Shown here piece after piece: positions 1-6,085 of a DNA stretch of 6,521 bases. This stretch comes from CAYZBM01 sp964476705 (GTDB lineage Bacteria; Pseudomonadota; Alphaproteobacteria; Rickettsiales; UBA6187). Every line of letters begins with the position of its first letter. The stretch's first letter is position 1. Below the pieces are notes generated by a model. The model ran no database searches. It was not told the origin of the DNA and was given only the letters and a program-made list of their open reading frames with translations. Made by a program: the position numbers and the translations under genes. The stretch is taken from NCBI GenBank assembly GCA_964476705.1, contig CAYZBM010000094.1, forward strand, positions 1 to 6,521, in the 5' to 3' direction.

Positions 1-30
1 AAATAATTTACCTCTAATCAATAATTATTA

Positions 31-59
31 AATTTAGCAGATCAGCGATCTACTAAATT
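31..59 (-). terminator. Hairpin at the tatD stop, probable operon terminator
   Basis: The arms 31-43 and 47-59 form a 13-bp stem around a 3-nt loop. The only imperfection is a C/A mismatch when read on the plus strand. In minus-strand RNA the same position is a G-U wobble, so the stem is continuous only in the direction of tatD transcription. It overlaps the tatD stop codon (58-60). The following minus-strand bases are A/T-rich (TTTAATAATTATT) but are not a clean U-run, so it would be a weak intrinsic terminator, as is common in AT-rich genomes. It could instead be an RNA 3'-end stabiliser. Confidence 0.5.
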
Positions 60-840
60 AACCAAGAAGAGCCTTTAAATTAAATAAACTACAGAAATTT
101 TCAGTAGTTTTTTTTGCAACTTCTTGATAAGGAATATTTTTAAGCTGGGCAATAAATTCAGCTGTATATTTAGTATAGGCCGGTTCGTTGGTTTTTCCCC
201 TAAATGGGATTGGTGCTAAAAAAGGGGCATCTGTTTCTACCAGCAATTTATCTAAAGGTAGATCTTTTACTATTTCTTGTAAAGAAGTTGCATTTTTAAA
301 GGTTATTATTCCGGATATTGAAATATATAGTCCTAAATCAATGGCTTTGTAGGCCAGCTCTTTACTGCTAGTAAAACAATGAATCAGTCCTTTAAATTCT
401 TTTTCTTTCATTAAAGAGCTTAAAATATCTATAGTATCATTGTCTGCATCTCTGGTATGGACTATAACCGGTAAATTATTTTCTTGAGCGGCATTAATAT
501 GAGCGATAAAACTTTTCTTTTGTAAATCTTTGTCACTACTATCTCTGTAGTAATCTAGGCCGGTTTCGCCTAAGCCAATAACTTTTTTAGGTAAGCTTAG
601 CTTAAGCAAATCTTCTTTTTGAGCAATGGTTTCTAAGGTTACACTGTTAGGATGAACTCCTACCGAACAATATACATTATCAAATTGCTCGGTTATTTCA
701 AGTAGGATAGGGAATTCTTCTATTTTTGTACAAATAGTTTGCATAAATTTTACATTATGCATCATGGCTCTATTTATAACTTCGGGTAATATATTTTTAT
801 ATTCCGGAAAATTTAAATGACAATGTGAGTCAATTAACAT
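58..840 (-). CDS. tatD: TatD family metal-dependent hydrolase / DNase
   Basis: This is a 260-residue cytoplasmic TIM-barrel hydrolase of the TatD family. Members bind two divalent metals and act as 3'-5' exonucleases or DNases in DNA repair and nucleic-acid turnover. The metal-site residues are all visible: the HxH pair His6/His8 in DSHCHL, Glu92 in GLGETGLDYYRD, His128 in VIVHTRDA, His154 in LIHCFTSS and Asp204 in VETDAPFLAP. The family signature RGKTNEPAY follows near residue 214. The length is normal and nothing is missing. The ATG directly follows the metG stop (TAAATG, no gap), with AGAGG at 846-850 five bases upstream inside metG, so translation is probably coupled to metG. It is the last gene of the holB-metG-tatD operon. 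The family is certain; the physiological substrate is not known from sequence. Confidence 0.96.
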   Translation of the reverse strand: MLIDSHCHLNFPEYKNILPEVINRAMMHNVKFMQTICTKIEEFPILLEITEQFDNVYCSVGVHPNSVTLETIAQKEDLLKLSLPKKVIGLGETGLDYYRDSSDKDLQKKSFIAHINAAQENNLPVIVHTRDADNDTIDILSSLMKEKEFKGLIHCFTSSKELAYKAIDLGLYISISGIITFKNATSLQEIVKDLPLDKLLVETDAPFLAPIPFRGKTNEPAYTKYTAEFIAQLKNIPYQEVAKKTTENFCSLFNLKALLG

Positions 841-2430
841 TTAAGCCTCTTCTTTTAATCTAGGAAATATAACCTCTGGTTCTGGTAGGATAATTCCAGG
901 TTTTAAAGCAAAATCTTCAGTAAGATTAACAAATAATCTTTCCTTATCTGGAATACATAATTGATTAAGAATTTTTTCTGCAGATTCAGGAATAAATGGT
1001 TGGAGCATTATCCCGATACATCTGATTGTTTCCGCAAGTACGTATAATACGGTATCCATTCTTTTAGTATCAGTTTTTTTTAACTGCCAAGGGGCCTGGG
1101 CATCAATATATTCATTGGCTTTTGAGGCTATAGCAATAATATCTTTTAAGATGATATCAAATTTACACTCGCTTACTAAATGATCAATATGTTTTATTGA
1201 TTCTGTTTCAGTAAGAGTTACTCTAGCTTCGCTCAATAGGGTGATATCTTCTGGAGAAAATTTTTGTGGCTCGGGAACTTTACCTGCACAATTTTTCTGG
1301 ATCATTGCCAAAGTTCTTTGGACTAAATTTCCAACATTATTAGCAAGATCAGAATTTATTCTTAAAAACATTTGTTTTTTGGAGAAATTGCCATCATTAC
1401 CAAATGGAACTTCTCTTAAAAGAAAATAGCGAGTTTGATCTAAGCCAAATTCATCAATTAGTTCTTTTGGTGCAACTACATTACCTAAAGATTTAGACAT
1501 TTTTTCGCCTTCTATGGTCCACCAGCCATGCGCAACTATTTTTTTAGGCAAGGGTAGATCTGCGGCCATTAATAATGCAGGCCAATATACAGCATGAAAT
1601 CTTAATATATCTTTACCTACTATATGTATTGGACTGTTATCGACATTACACCAAAATTTTTTATATTTATCCGCATTTAAATCTGGGTAGCCTAAAGCCG
1701 TTAGGTAATTAGCTAAGGCATCAATCCATACATACATAACGTGACCTTGGGCTTCAGGAATTTTAATTCCCCAAGAAAAAGTAGTGCGTGAAATCGAAAG
1801 ATCTTTTAAGGCGCCAACAACTAGCTCTTTTCCGCCACGAACAAAGCTTTTTACTTCATTAAATCTAGCGTTGGGAGTAACAAAGTCAGGGTTCTGTTCA
1901 TAAAAATCTAATAGCTTAGTTTGCCATTTAGATAAATCAAAGAAGTAGCTTTCTTCTTTTACCCATTCAACCTCAGCACCAGTTGGTGCTTTGCCATCTA
2001 CTAGTTCTGATTCGGCATAATAAGCCTCATCTCTTATAGAATACCAGCCTTCATAGACATCTTTATAAATATGGCCATTATTTTTTATCCGTTGCCAAAA
2101 ATCTTGTGCTGCCAATTTATGCCGTTCTTCAGTAGTTCTAATAAAGTCATTATTACTGACATTGAGAAGGTTAGATCCGTTTGCTGATAGATCACGAAAT
2201 CTTGTCGATAATTGATCTGTAAAAGCTTGGGGATCCATATTGGCAAGTTTAGCTGCTTTATCAACCTTTTGCCCATGTTCATCAGTTCCAGTAAGAAACA
2301 TTACTTCAAAACCTTCTAATCGTTTGAATCTAGCTAAAACATCAGAAGCTATAGTAGTGTAAGCATGACCTATATGCGGCGAGCCGTTAACGTAGTATAT
2401 TGGTGTAGTTACATAAAAATTCTTTTTCAT
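841..2430 (-). CDS. metG: Methionyl-tRNA synthetase
   Basis: This cytoplasmic class I aminoacyl-tRNA synthetase charges tRNA-Met with methionine using ATP. The 529 residues show the HIGH motif at 19-22, the TGTDEHGQK active-site segment at 47-55, the KMSKS loop at 310-314 and the C-terminal helical anticodon-binding domain. That domain contains the segment NEYIDAQAPWQL (439-450), whose Trp448 fits the anticodon-binding position. The connective-peptide insertion (about 123-165) reads GWYSIRDEAYY and has no cysteines, so the zinc knuckle of the E. coli-type enzyme is absent, as in other alphaproteobacterial MetG. There is no C-terminal EMAPII-like tRNA-binding extension, so this is the short form. 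AGAAGAG (2437-2443) lies six bases before the ATG. It sits 25 bp downstream of holB and abuts tatD. Confidence 0.98.
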   Translation of the reverse strand: MKKNFYVTTPIYYVNGSPHIGHAYTTIASDVLARFKRLEGFEVMFLTGTDEHGQKVDKAAKLANMDPQAFTDQLSTRFRDLSANGSNLLNVSNNDFIRTTEERHKLAAQDFWQRIKNNGHIYKDVYEGWYSIRDEAYYAESELVDGKAPTGAEVEWVKEESYFFDLSKWQTKLLDFYEQNPDFVTPNARFNEVKSFVRGGKELVVGALKDLSISRTTFSWGIKIPEAQGHVMYVWIDALANYLTALGYPDLNADKYKKFWCNVDNSPIHIVGKDILRFHAVYWPALLMAADLPLPKKIVAHGWWTIEGEKMSKSLGNVVAPKELIDEFGLDQTRYFLLREVPFGNDGNFSKKQMFLRINSDLANNVGNLVQRTLAMIQKNCAGKVPEPQKFSPEDITLLSEARVTLTETESIKHIDHLVSECKFDIILKDIIAIASKANEYIDAQAPWQLKKTDTKRMDTVLYVLAETIRCIGIMLQPFIPESAEKILNQLCIPDKERLFVNLTEDFALKPGIILPEPEVIFPRLKEEA

Positions 2431-2455
2431 TTTATACTCTTCTATTCAAGTTATT

Positions 2456-3517
2456 TTATATATTCCGAAATTCTGTTAGTAGATTTAATAATAGACTGCG
2501 TTTTTCAAGATTAACTAGGGTTTTGCTAGTAATTAAAGTCGATAAATATTCCTGTAGGGCGATTAATTTCTTTAAATTTATACCTGATTTTATAGCAGTA
2601 AAGACTTCATTTTCAATTGGTAATACAGAATTATAAGCTAAATTGCCAGTTTCTTGTTCTATAATTCTTGCGCATAGCACGTATAATACATAAAAAATAT
2701 GCGCTAGGGAAACCTCATTATTTTTCCCGGCTAAATCTTCAACTAACTTTAAAGTCAGGGTATAATTAAATTGTTTTCGCTCTTTTATTATTAATAAAAA
2801 ATTTCCTAAAATATGTTCAATATTAATTTTCTCTAGGATTATAGCCATTCCTGGGCACCCTAAAGCGTAAGTTGAAATTAACTTAAGTTGTTCTGAGTTT
2901 ATTTTTAACTCAGAATTAGCTAAAATTTGCTCTATTTTCTTAGATTTAAGCTTGGAAAATTTAAGTTTAACTGTACGCGACAAAATCGTTGGCAATACGG
3001 CAGATTCATTATGATTAATTACAAAGAAAAAGACATTATCTAGTGGATCTTCAAGGCATTTAAGTAAAGCGTTGGCGGCGTTGATATTAAGCTGATCCAC
3101 CGCGTCAATAATAACAATTTTATATAAAGATTCGTAAGGCGAAAGAGGTAGGAATTCTTTTATTTTCCTTATTTGCTCAATTTTTATCTCACCTTCAGTT
3201 AAATTATCTTCTTTTTCTTGTTTTATAACTAATAGATCAGGATGGCTATTAGAAAATACTTTAGTTTTAATAGTATTTTCTTTATCTTTATTGTGTATTG
3301 AAAGAATCTCGCTGGCTATTTTATAAGCTATGCAAGATTTTCCTATAGATTTTGGGCCATTAAATAACCAGGCTTGCGGCATTTTTCCTGCCAAAAAAGT
3401 CTTTCTTAATATATTTTCTTCCCTTTCATGGCCAATTATATTAAATAGAGGCAAGGTGACTTTATCGCTTAATATATCAGCTTGATGAGATTTCTTTGTT
3501 TTGGCTGTATGTTGCAT
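2456..3517 (-). CDS. holB: DNA polymerase III subunit delta' (clamp loader)
   Basis: The delta-prime subunit is part of the AAA+ clamp-loader pentamer that opens the beta sliding clamp at primed DNA. The 353 residues contain a Walker A-like GPKSIGKS (54-61), the HPDLL segment (92-96), an IEQIRKIKEFL stretch (113-123), a degenerate Walker B YKIVIIDAVDQL (132-143), ANALLKCLEDP (149-158) and LPTILSRT (175-182). The last is the sensor-1 region, with SRT in place of the usual SRC arginine-finger motif; the arginine is kept. The zinc-module cysteines of E. coli delta-prime are absent. An N-terminal stretch of about 27 residues precedes the usual family start (IIGHERE). No other ATG occurs before it, and AGG at 3523-3525 is well spaced, so I keep this start. 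The divergent C-terminal third is typical. It heads the operon with metG and tatD. Confidence 0.93.
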   Translation of the reverse strand: MQHTAKTKKSHQADILSDKVTLPLFNIIGHEREENILRKTFLAGKMPQAWLFNGPKSIGKSCIAYKIASEILSIHNKDKENTIKTKVFSNSHPDLLVIKQEKEDNLTEGEIKIEQIRKIKEFLPLSPYESLYKIVIIDAVDQLNINAANALLKCLEDPLDNVFFFVINHNESAVLPTILSRTVKLKFSKLKSKKIEQILANSELKINSEQLKLISTYALGCPGMAIILEKINIEHILGNFLLIIKERKQFNYTLTLKLVEDLAGKNNEVSLAHIFYVLYVLCARIIEQETGNLAYNSVLPIENEVFTAIKSGINLKKLIALQEYLSTLITSKTLVNLEKRSLLLNLLTEFRNI

Positions 3518-3555
3518 AATGACCTGAATTTATATTGTGCCATGAGGACAATCCC

Positions 3556-3585
3556 ATTATCTATTAGCATAGAAGATTTTGTAAA
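3556..3585 (-). promoter_or_regulatory. Probable sigma-70 promoter of holB-metG-tatD
   Basis: On the minus strand, TTTACA (3580-3585) matches the -35 consensus at five of six bases. It is followed by an 18-bp spacer and GATAAT (3556-3561), which matches the -10 consensus at five of six. The predicted transcript would start near 3549, leaving a 5' leader of about 31 nt before the holB ATG. It lies in the divergent holB/zapE space if zapE begins at 3590. No comparably good plus-strand promoter for zapE was found here. Confidence 0.55.
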
Positions 3586-3589
3586 TCCA

Positions 3590-4696
3590 ATGTATAATAA
3601 CTTAAATTTTAAAAACACCTATTACAAATGGCTGGAATCAGGAAAAATTTTACCAGATTTAGCCCAAGAAGAGGTAATTAGAAACTGTATTTTGCTTCAA
3701 TCGGCTTTGTATAAGTGGCAGAAAAAAAATAAATGGTTCAAAAATTTATTACCTAAAGCTGATATTAAGCCAAAAGGTATTTATATTTATGGTCAGGTTG
3801 GTCGTGGTAAATCTATGATTATGGATTTATTTTATGATAGTTTAAAAATTACCAAAAAAAGACGTATTCATTTTCATGCTTTTATGCAAGAAATTCATAG
3901 TTCTTTAAATATTTTAAGAAAAAATAATAAACAAAATACCGACCCATTACCTAAAATAGCTAGAGAACTAGCCAAAAATATTTCGGTTTTATGTTTTGAT
4001 GAGTTTTGTGTTACCGACATTGCTGATGCTATGATATTATCACGCTTATTTACTTACCTTTTCGCAAATAACGTAACAGTAATTGCAACTTCTAATGTTG
4101 CACCAGATGATTTATATAAAGATGGCTTACAAAGAGCTAGTTTTTTACCTTTTATTAAAATCTTAAAAAAAAATACCGAAATATTATATCTTGATGGTAA
4201 GCAAGATTACCGGCTTTTGCATTTTAATAATTTAGAAAAAGTTTATTTTAGTCCAGATAACAAAGAAAATAGGCAAATAATAGAAAATATTTTTTTAAAA
4301 ATGACGAATAATGCCGCAGAAAAACCAGTTATTTTAGATATAAAATCTCGTAAATTTATAATTAATAAAGCACATGGCGATATAGCTCTAATTGGATTTA
4401 ACGATTTATGTGAGATGTCTAGGTCTGCAGCAGATTATATTGAATTAGCTAAAAGTTTTAGCACTATATTACTGACTGATATCCCTTATTTTAACGCAGA
4501 TAACCGAGATGCTGGAAAACGTTTTGTAATTTTAATTGATGAATTATACGAACATAAAGTCAAATTAATTTGTAGCGCCGCTGATTTGCCGATGAAACTT
4601 TGTACTAACGAAAAATTAAAATTTGAATTTGAGCGGACGGCCTCTAGGTTAATTGAAATGCAATCGCCGCAATATATTGCCTTGCCGCATTTTTAA
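3590..4696 (+). CDS. zapE: Cell division protein ZapE (AFG1-like ATPase)
   Basis: ZapE is a P-loop ATPase of the AFG1 family. In E. coli it associates with the Z-ring and destabilises FtsZ polymers during late division; the mitochondrial relative AFG1/LACE1 works in protein quality control. With this start the protein has 368 residues, close to E. coli's 375. Visible motifs are Walker A GQVGRGKS (about 68-75), the HFHAFM segment (about 94-99), Walker B VLCFDEFCVTDIADAM (about 133-148), the sensor ATSNVAPDDLYKDGLQRA (about 166-183), then FVILIDELYEHKVKL and the C-terminal signature KFEFERTASRLIEMQS. The start at 3590 puts YYKWLESGKI at the normal distance from the N-terminus. An in-frame ATG at 3542 would add 16 residues and is a real alternative; neither has a well-placed Shine-Dalgarno. 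It is divergent from holB and convergent with the toxin locus. Confidence 0.94.
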   Translation: MYNNLNFKNTYYKWLESGKILPDLAQEEVIRNCILLQSALYKWQKKNKWFKNLLPKADIKPKGIYIYGQVGRGKSMIMDLFYDSLKITKKRRIHFHAFMQEIHSSLNILRKNNKQNTDPLPKIARELAKNISVLCFDEFCVTDIADAMILSRLFTYLFANNVTVIATSNVAPDDLYKDGLQRASFLPFIKILKKNTEILYLDGKQDYRLLHFNNLEKVYFSPDNKENRQIIENIFLKMTNNAAEKPVILDIKSRKFIINKAHGDIALIGFNDLCEMSRSAADYIELAKSFSTILLTDIPYFNADNRDAGKRFVILIDELYEHKVKLICSAADLPMKLCTNEKLKFEFERTASRLIEMQSPQYIALPHF

Positions 4697-4700
4697 CTTG

Positions 4701-4712
4701 TGTGTATTTTAT
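4701..4712. repeat. 12-bp direct repeat, left copy
   Basis: TGTGTATTTTAT occurs here and again exactly at 4829-4840. The two copies flank the 4751-4799 inverted repeat in the zapE/accessory-locus spacer. In DNA this A/T-rich the match could be chance; it could also be a footprint of an insertion or slippage event. Confidence 0.35.
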
Positions 4713-4750
4713 ATTATAGTATTTTAGTTTGAAAAATTTATATTTTGTGG

Positions 4751-4799
4751 ATCCTGAACAAAACATAAATAGTATTATAAGTATATGTTTTTTCAGGAT
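4751..4799. repeat. 16-bp inverted repeat in the convergent spacer
   Basis: ATCCTGAA plus AAAACATA (4751-4758 and 4760-4767) pair with TATGTTTT and TTCAGGAT (4784-4799), giving two 8-bp helices separated only by a single bulged C at 4759. The loop is 16 nt. Neither strand has a U-run straight after the stem, so it is not a textbook intrinsic terminator. Its place 54 bp after the zapE stop fits a 3'-end structure for zapE. It could also be a short palindromic element. The fold is clear; the function is open. Confidence 0.55.
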
Positions 4800-4812
4800 A
4801 TGTAGCATTATA

Positions 4813-4852
4813 AAAATGATTGATTATATGTGTATTTTATGTAAATCATTTT
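4813..4852 (-). terminator. Possible terminator after the small exported ORF
   Basis: The 9-bp arms 4813-4821 (AAAATGATT) and 4844-4852 (AATCATTTT) are perfectly complementary around a 22-nt loop. On the minus strand the stem begins immediately after the TAG of the 88-codon ORF (4853-4855) and runs into TTTTT, the expected layout for a terminator of the toxin-locus transcript. The stem is A/T-rich and the loop long, so it would be weak. It could also act on zapE readthrough from the other side. Confidence 0.35.
4829..4840. repeat. 12-bp direct repeat, right copy
   Basis: This is the second exact copy of TGTGTATTTTAT, 128 bp from the copy at 4701-4712. It lies in the loop of the 4813-4852 hairpin. 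Confidence 0.35.
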
Positions 4853-5119
4853 CTAATCTACTATATCTTTAGTTTGTAAGTCTTTTAAATATTTAAACTC
4901 GGGCTGATTAGCTAATCTATCTAAAGATTCAGGAAGATTGTCTGATTCTTTATAATCGGCATTGATATTTTGTGCGGCGTTGATGGTTAAGATTTTGCCG
5001 AGAATGTCAGCGCTAATTTTTACATATGATGGAACGGAAGCATAATTAACGGTCGGCTCTAATGTTATAATTAGGCATAGTATGTAGGTGAAAATATTTT
5101 TTATTTTGTTTAAGAACAT
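4853..5119 (-). CDS. Small exported protein or toxin N-terminal fragment, copy 1
   Basis: I do not recognise this 88-residue protein. Residues 1-41 have a basic start (MFLNKIKN), a hydrophobic core (about 9-20) and a polar VNYAS stretch (24-28), the layout of a Sec signal peptide or N-terminal anchor. A cleavage near residue 27 or 28 is possible but not ideal at -3. Cys15 is not in a lipobox. Residues 1-41 are nearly the same as those of the gene just upstream, while residues 42-88 (KILTINAAQNIN onward) are hydrophilic and unrelated to that gene. The start is set by the repeat. There is no clear Shine-Dalgarno, and 23 bp separate it from the previous stop. It is either a short secreted protein or the 5' stump of a large exported toxin gene whose body has been lost. 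Confidence 0.6.
   Translation of the reverse strand: MFLNKIKNIFTYILCLIITLEPTVNYASVPSYVKISADILGKILTINAAQNINADYKESDNLPESLDRLANQPEFKYLKDLQTKDIVD
4997..5119 (-). repeat. Signal-peptide module repeat, copy 1 (123 bp)
   Basis: This segment is codons 1-41 of the 88-codon ORF. It aligns without gaps to 5464-5586, offset by 467 bp, at 108 of 123 identical bases. A 79-bp part (4997-5075) has a single, synonymous mismatch, and 66 bp (5010-5075) are perfect. The other 14 differences fall in the 44 bp nearest the ATG. Similarity ends exactly at the ATG on one side and after codon 41 on the other. Confidence 0.95.
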
Positions 5120-5142
5120 CAGAGAAATTCTATAATGAAGTA

Positions 5143-5586
5143 CTAAATATTTTTGTCATTTAAAATAATATTAGATTTTATTGAGGTTCCATCAGGAAAA
5201 TTGTTTATCTTATTAGCAATGTTTCCTGTTCGCTTCATAGATTCTATTGTATCTTCTGCATATAAGTTTTGTATATAATATTCTCCTCCCATTATGAATG
5301 GTATTTTGGGAACAAGTCTTTTTCCTACTGGCAATATCCCGTTTAATACTTGCCAATCATGTGCGTCGATTGAATGCAAGGTGGATGAAAAAGTTCCGCT
5401 TTTTTTCTCTTTTAAGATGTGAGTTGAGCTATCTTGGCTGGAGATGATATTAAGGTCATTGCTGCCGAGAATGTCGGCGCTAATTTTTACATATGATGGA
5501 ACGGAAGCATAATTAACGGTCGGCTCTAATGTTATAATTAGGGCCAGTAAGTAGGTTATTATTATTTTGATATTCTTTAGAAACAT
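5143..5586 (-). CDS. Exported protein of unknown function, copy 2 of the module
   Basis: This 147-residue protein is not one I can name. Residues 1-41 are the shared signal-peptide or anchor module (MFLKNIKIII, hydrophobic to about residue 20, then EPTVNYASVPSYV). They match the downstream 88-codon ORF at 35 of 41 positions. Residues 42-70 look like a polar linker. Residues 71-147 (from HSIDAHDWQVLNGILPVG) look like a small folded unit, with FIMGGEYYIQNLYAED near 97-112 and NNFPDGTSIKS near 128-138. That tail has the look of a short immunity-type or accessory domain rather than low-complexity remnant sequence, but this is an impression without a family match. It lies 19 bp after the SUKH immunity gene on the same strand, so it is probably cotranscribed. 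No strong Shine-Dalgarno is seen. It may be a signal fused to a displaced cargo, or a second protective protein acting outside the cytoplasm. Confidence 0.65.
   Translation of the reverse strand: MFLKNIKIIITYLLALIITLEPTVNYASVPSYVKISADILGSNDLNIISSQDSSTHILKEKKSGTFSSTLHSIDAHDWQVLNGILPVGKRLVPKIPFIMGGEYYIQNLYAEDTIESMKRTGNIANKINNFPDGTSIKSNIILNDKNI
5464..5586 (-). repeat. Signal-peptide module repeat, copy 2 (123 bp)
   Basis: This is codons 1-41 of the 147-codon ORF and the direct repeat of 4997-5119. The 66-bp perfect block is 5477-5542. The sequences upstream of the two ATGs and downstream of codon 41 are unrelated, so the duplicated unit is precisely the export module. Confidence 0.95.
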
Positions 5587-5605
5587 TAGCTATCTATATA
5601 AGAAA

Positions 5606-6085
5606 TTATTCAGGAATTTTAAACTCATATAGACTATTGATAAAATCAGTAAAACTATTGGCTATAAGATATAAGTTATCATATGTAGGTTCTTTTCCTT
5701 CGTCGGCTTCTTCCTCATGATTCCAAAAATATACCTTACCATAATTTTTGCCTTGAACACATAGACAAATTTGGTTCCCACATGAATCTCTTCCTATTGG
5801 AACAAATTCTTTTGGCATACGACCTAGATTATTGTATATGTCTATTTTTTTTTCTAAATTTTCGTCATATCCATCATACAATGCGTAGAACCATGCCACA
5901 TCCGAGGAATTAATAAAATTACCTTCCACAAAATCATATGTATCAGTTATAGGATGACCACCGTTATGAGTTAATAAATGAGCTGTATAGTCTTTTGGAA
6001 ATTTTATAGATTTTCTATTCTCTAAAGCATTTATAACTTCTAAAGTTATTTCCTTTTCTTTGTCTTTTACTTTTATTTCTTTCAT
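5606..6085 (-). CDS. SMI1/KNR4 (SUKH) family immunity protein
   Basis: SUKH proteins are cytoplasmic immunity proteins that bind and neutralise cognate toxin domains, often nucleases. The 159 residues show the family pattern in order: an N-terminal helix, FPKDYTAHLLTHNGGHP (29-45; usual form LPxDYxxFLLxxNGGxP), MPKEFVPIGRDSCGNQICL (90-108), the strand motif GKVYFWNHE (116-124) with an acidic patch EEEADE behind it, and NLYLIANSFTDFINSL (137-152). The length is usual for a single-domain member and it looks intact. Its ATG directly follows the stop of the WHH nuclease toxin (TAAATG), with a strong ribosome binding site in the toxin's last codons, so the two are a coupled toxin-immunity pair. 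There is no signal peptide, as expected for protection against a nuclease that acts in the cytoplasm. The family call is firm; pairing specificity is inferred from adjacency. Confidence 0.93.
   Translation of the reverse strand: MKEIKVKDKEKEITLEVINALENRKSIKFPKDYTAHLLTHNGGHPITDTYDFVEGNFINSSDVAWFYALYDGYDENLEKKIDIYNNLGRMPKEFVPIGRDSCGNQICLCVQGKNYGKVYFWNHEEEADEGKEPTYDNLYLIANSFTDFINSLYEFKIPE

Noticed and set aside
1241..1429. 62-codon plus-strand open frame
   Set aside because: It lies wholly inside metG on the opposite strand, in a region coding for conserved MetG sequence, and resembles no protein.
2085..2282. 65-codon minus-strand open frame
   Set aside because: It is an out-of-frame shadow of the conserved N-terminal catalytic part of metG.
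3496..3536. Plus-strand promoter for zapE (TTGTTT or TTGCAT with CATAAT or TATATT)
   Set aside because: The spacers are only about 13 bp, so these combinations are not credible promoters.
3482..3541. Longer zapE start at 3482
   Set aside because: It would overlap the 5' end of divergent holB and add a cysteine-rich N-terminus foreign to the family; starts at 3542 or 3590 are better.
4697..4852. tRNA or structured small RNA gene in the spacer
   Set aside because: The hairpins have no cloverleaf arrangement or conserved T-loop bases, and the region is too A/T-rich for a tRNA.
4853..5119. Lipoprotein reading of the 88-codon ORF because of Cys15
   Set aside because: The residues before Cys15 do not form a lipobox, and the sister copy has Ala at that position.
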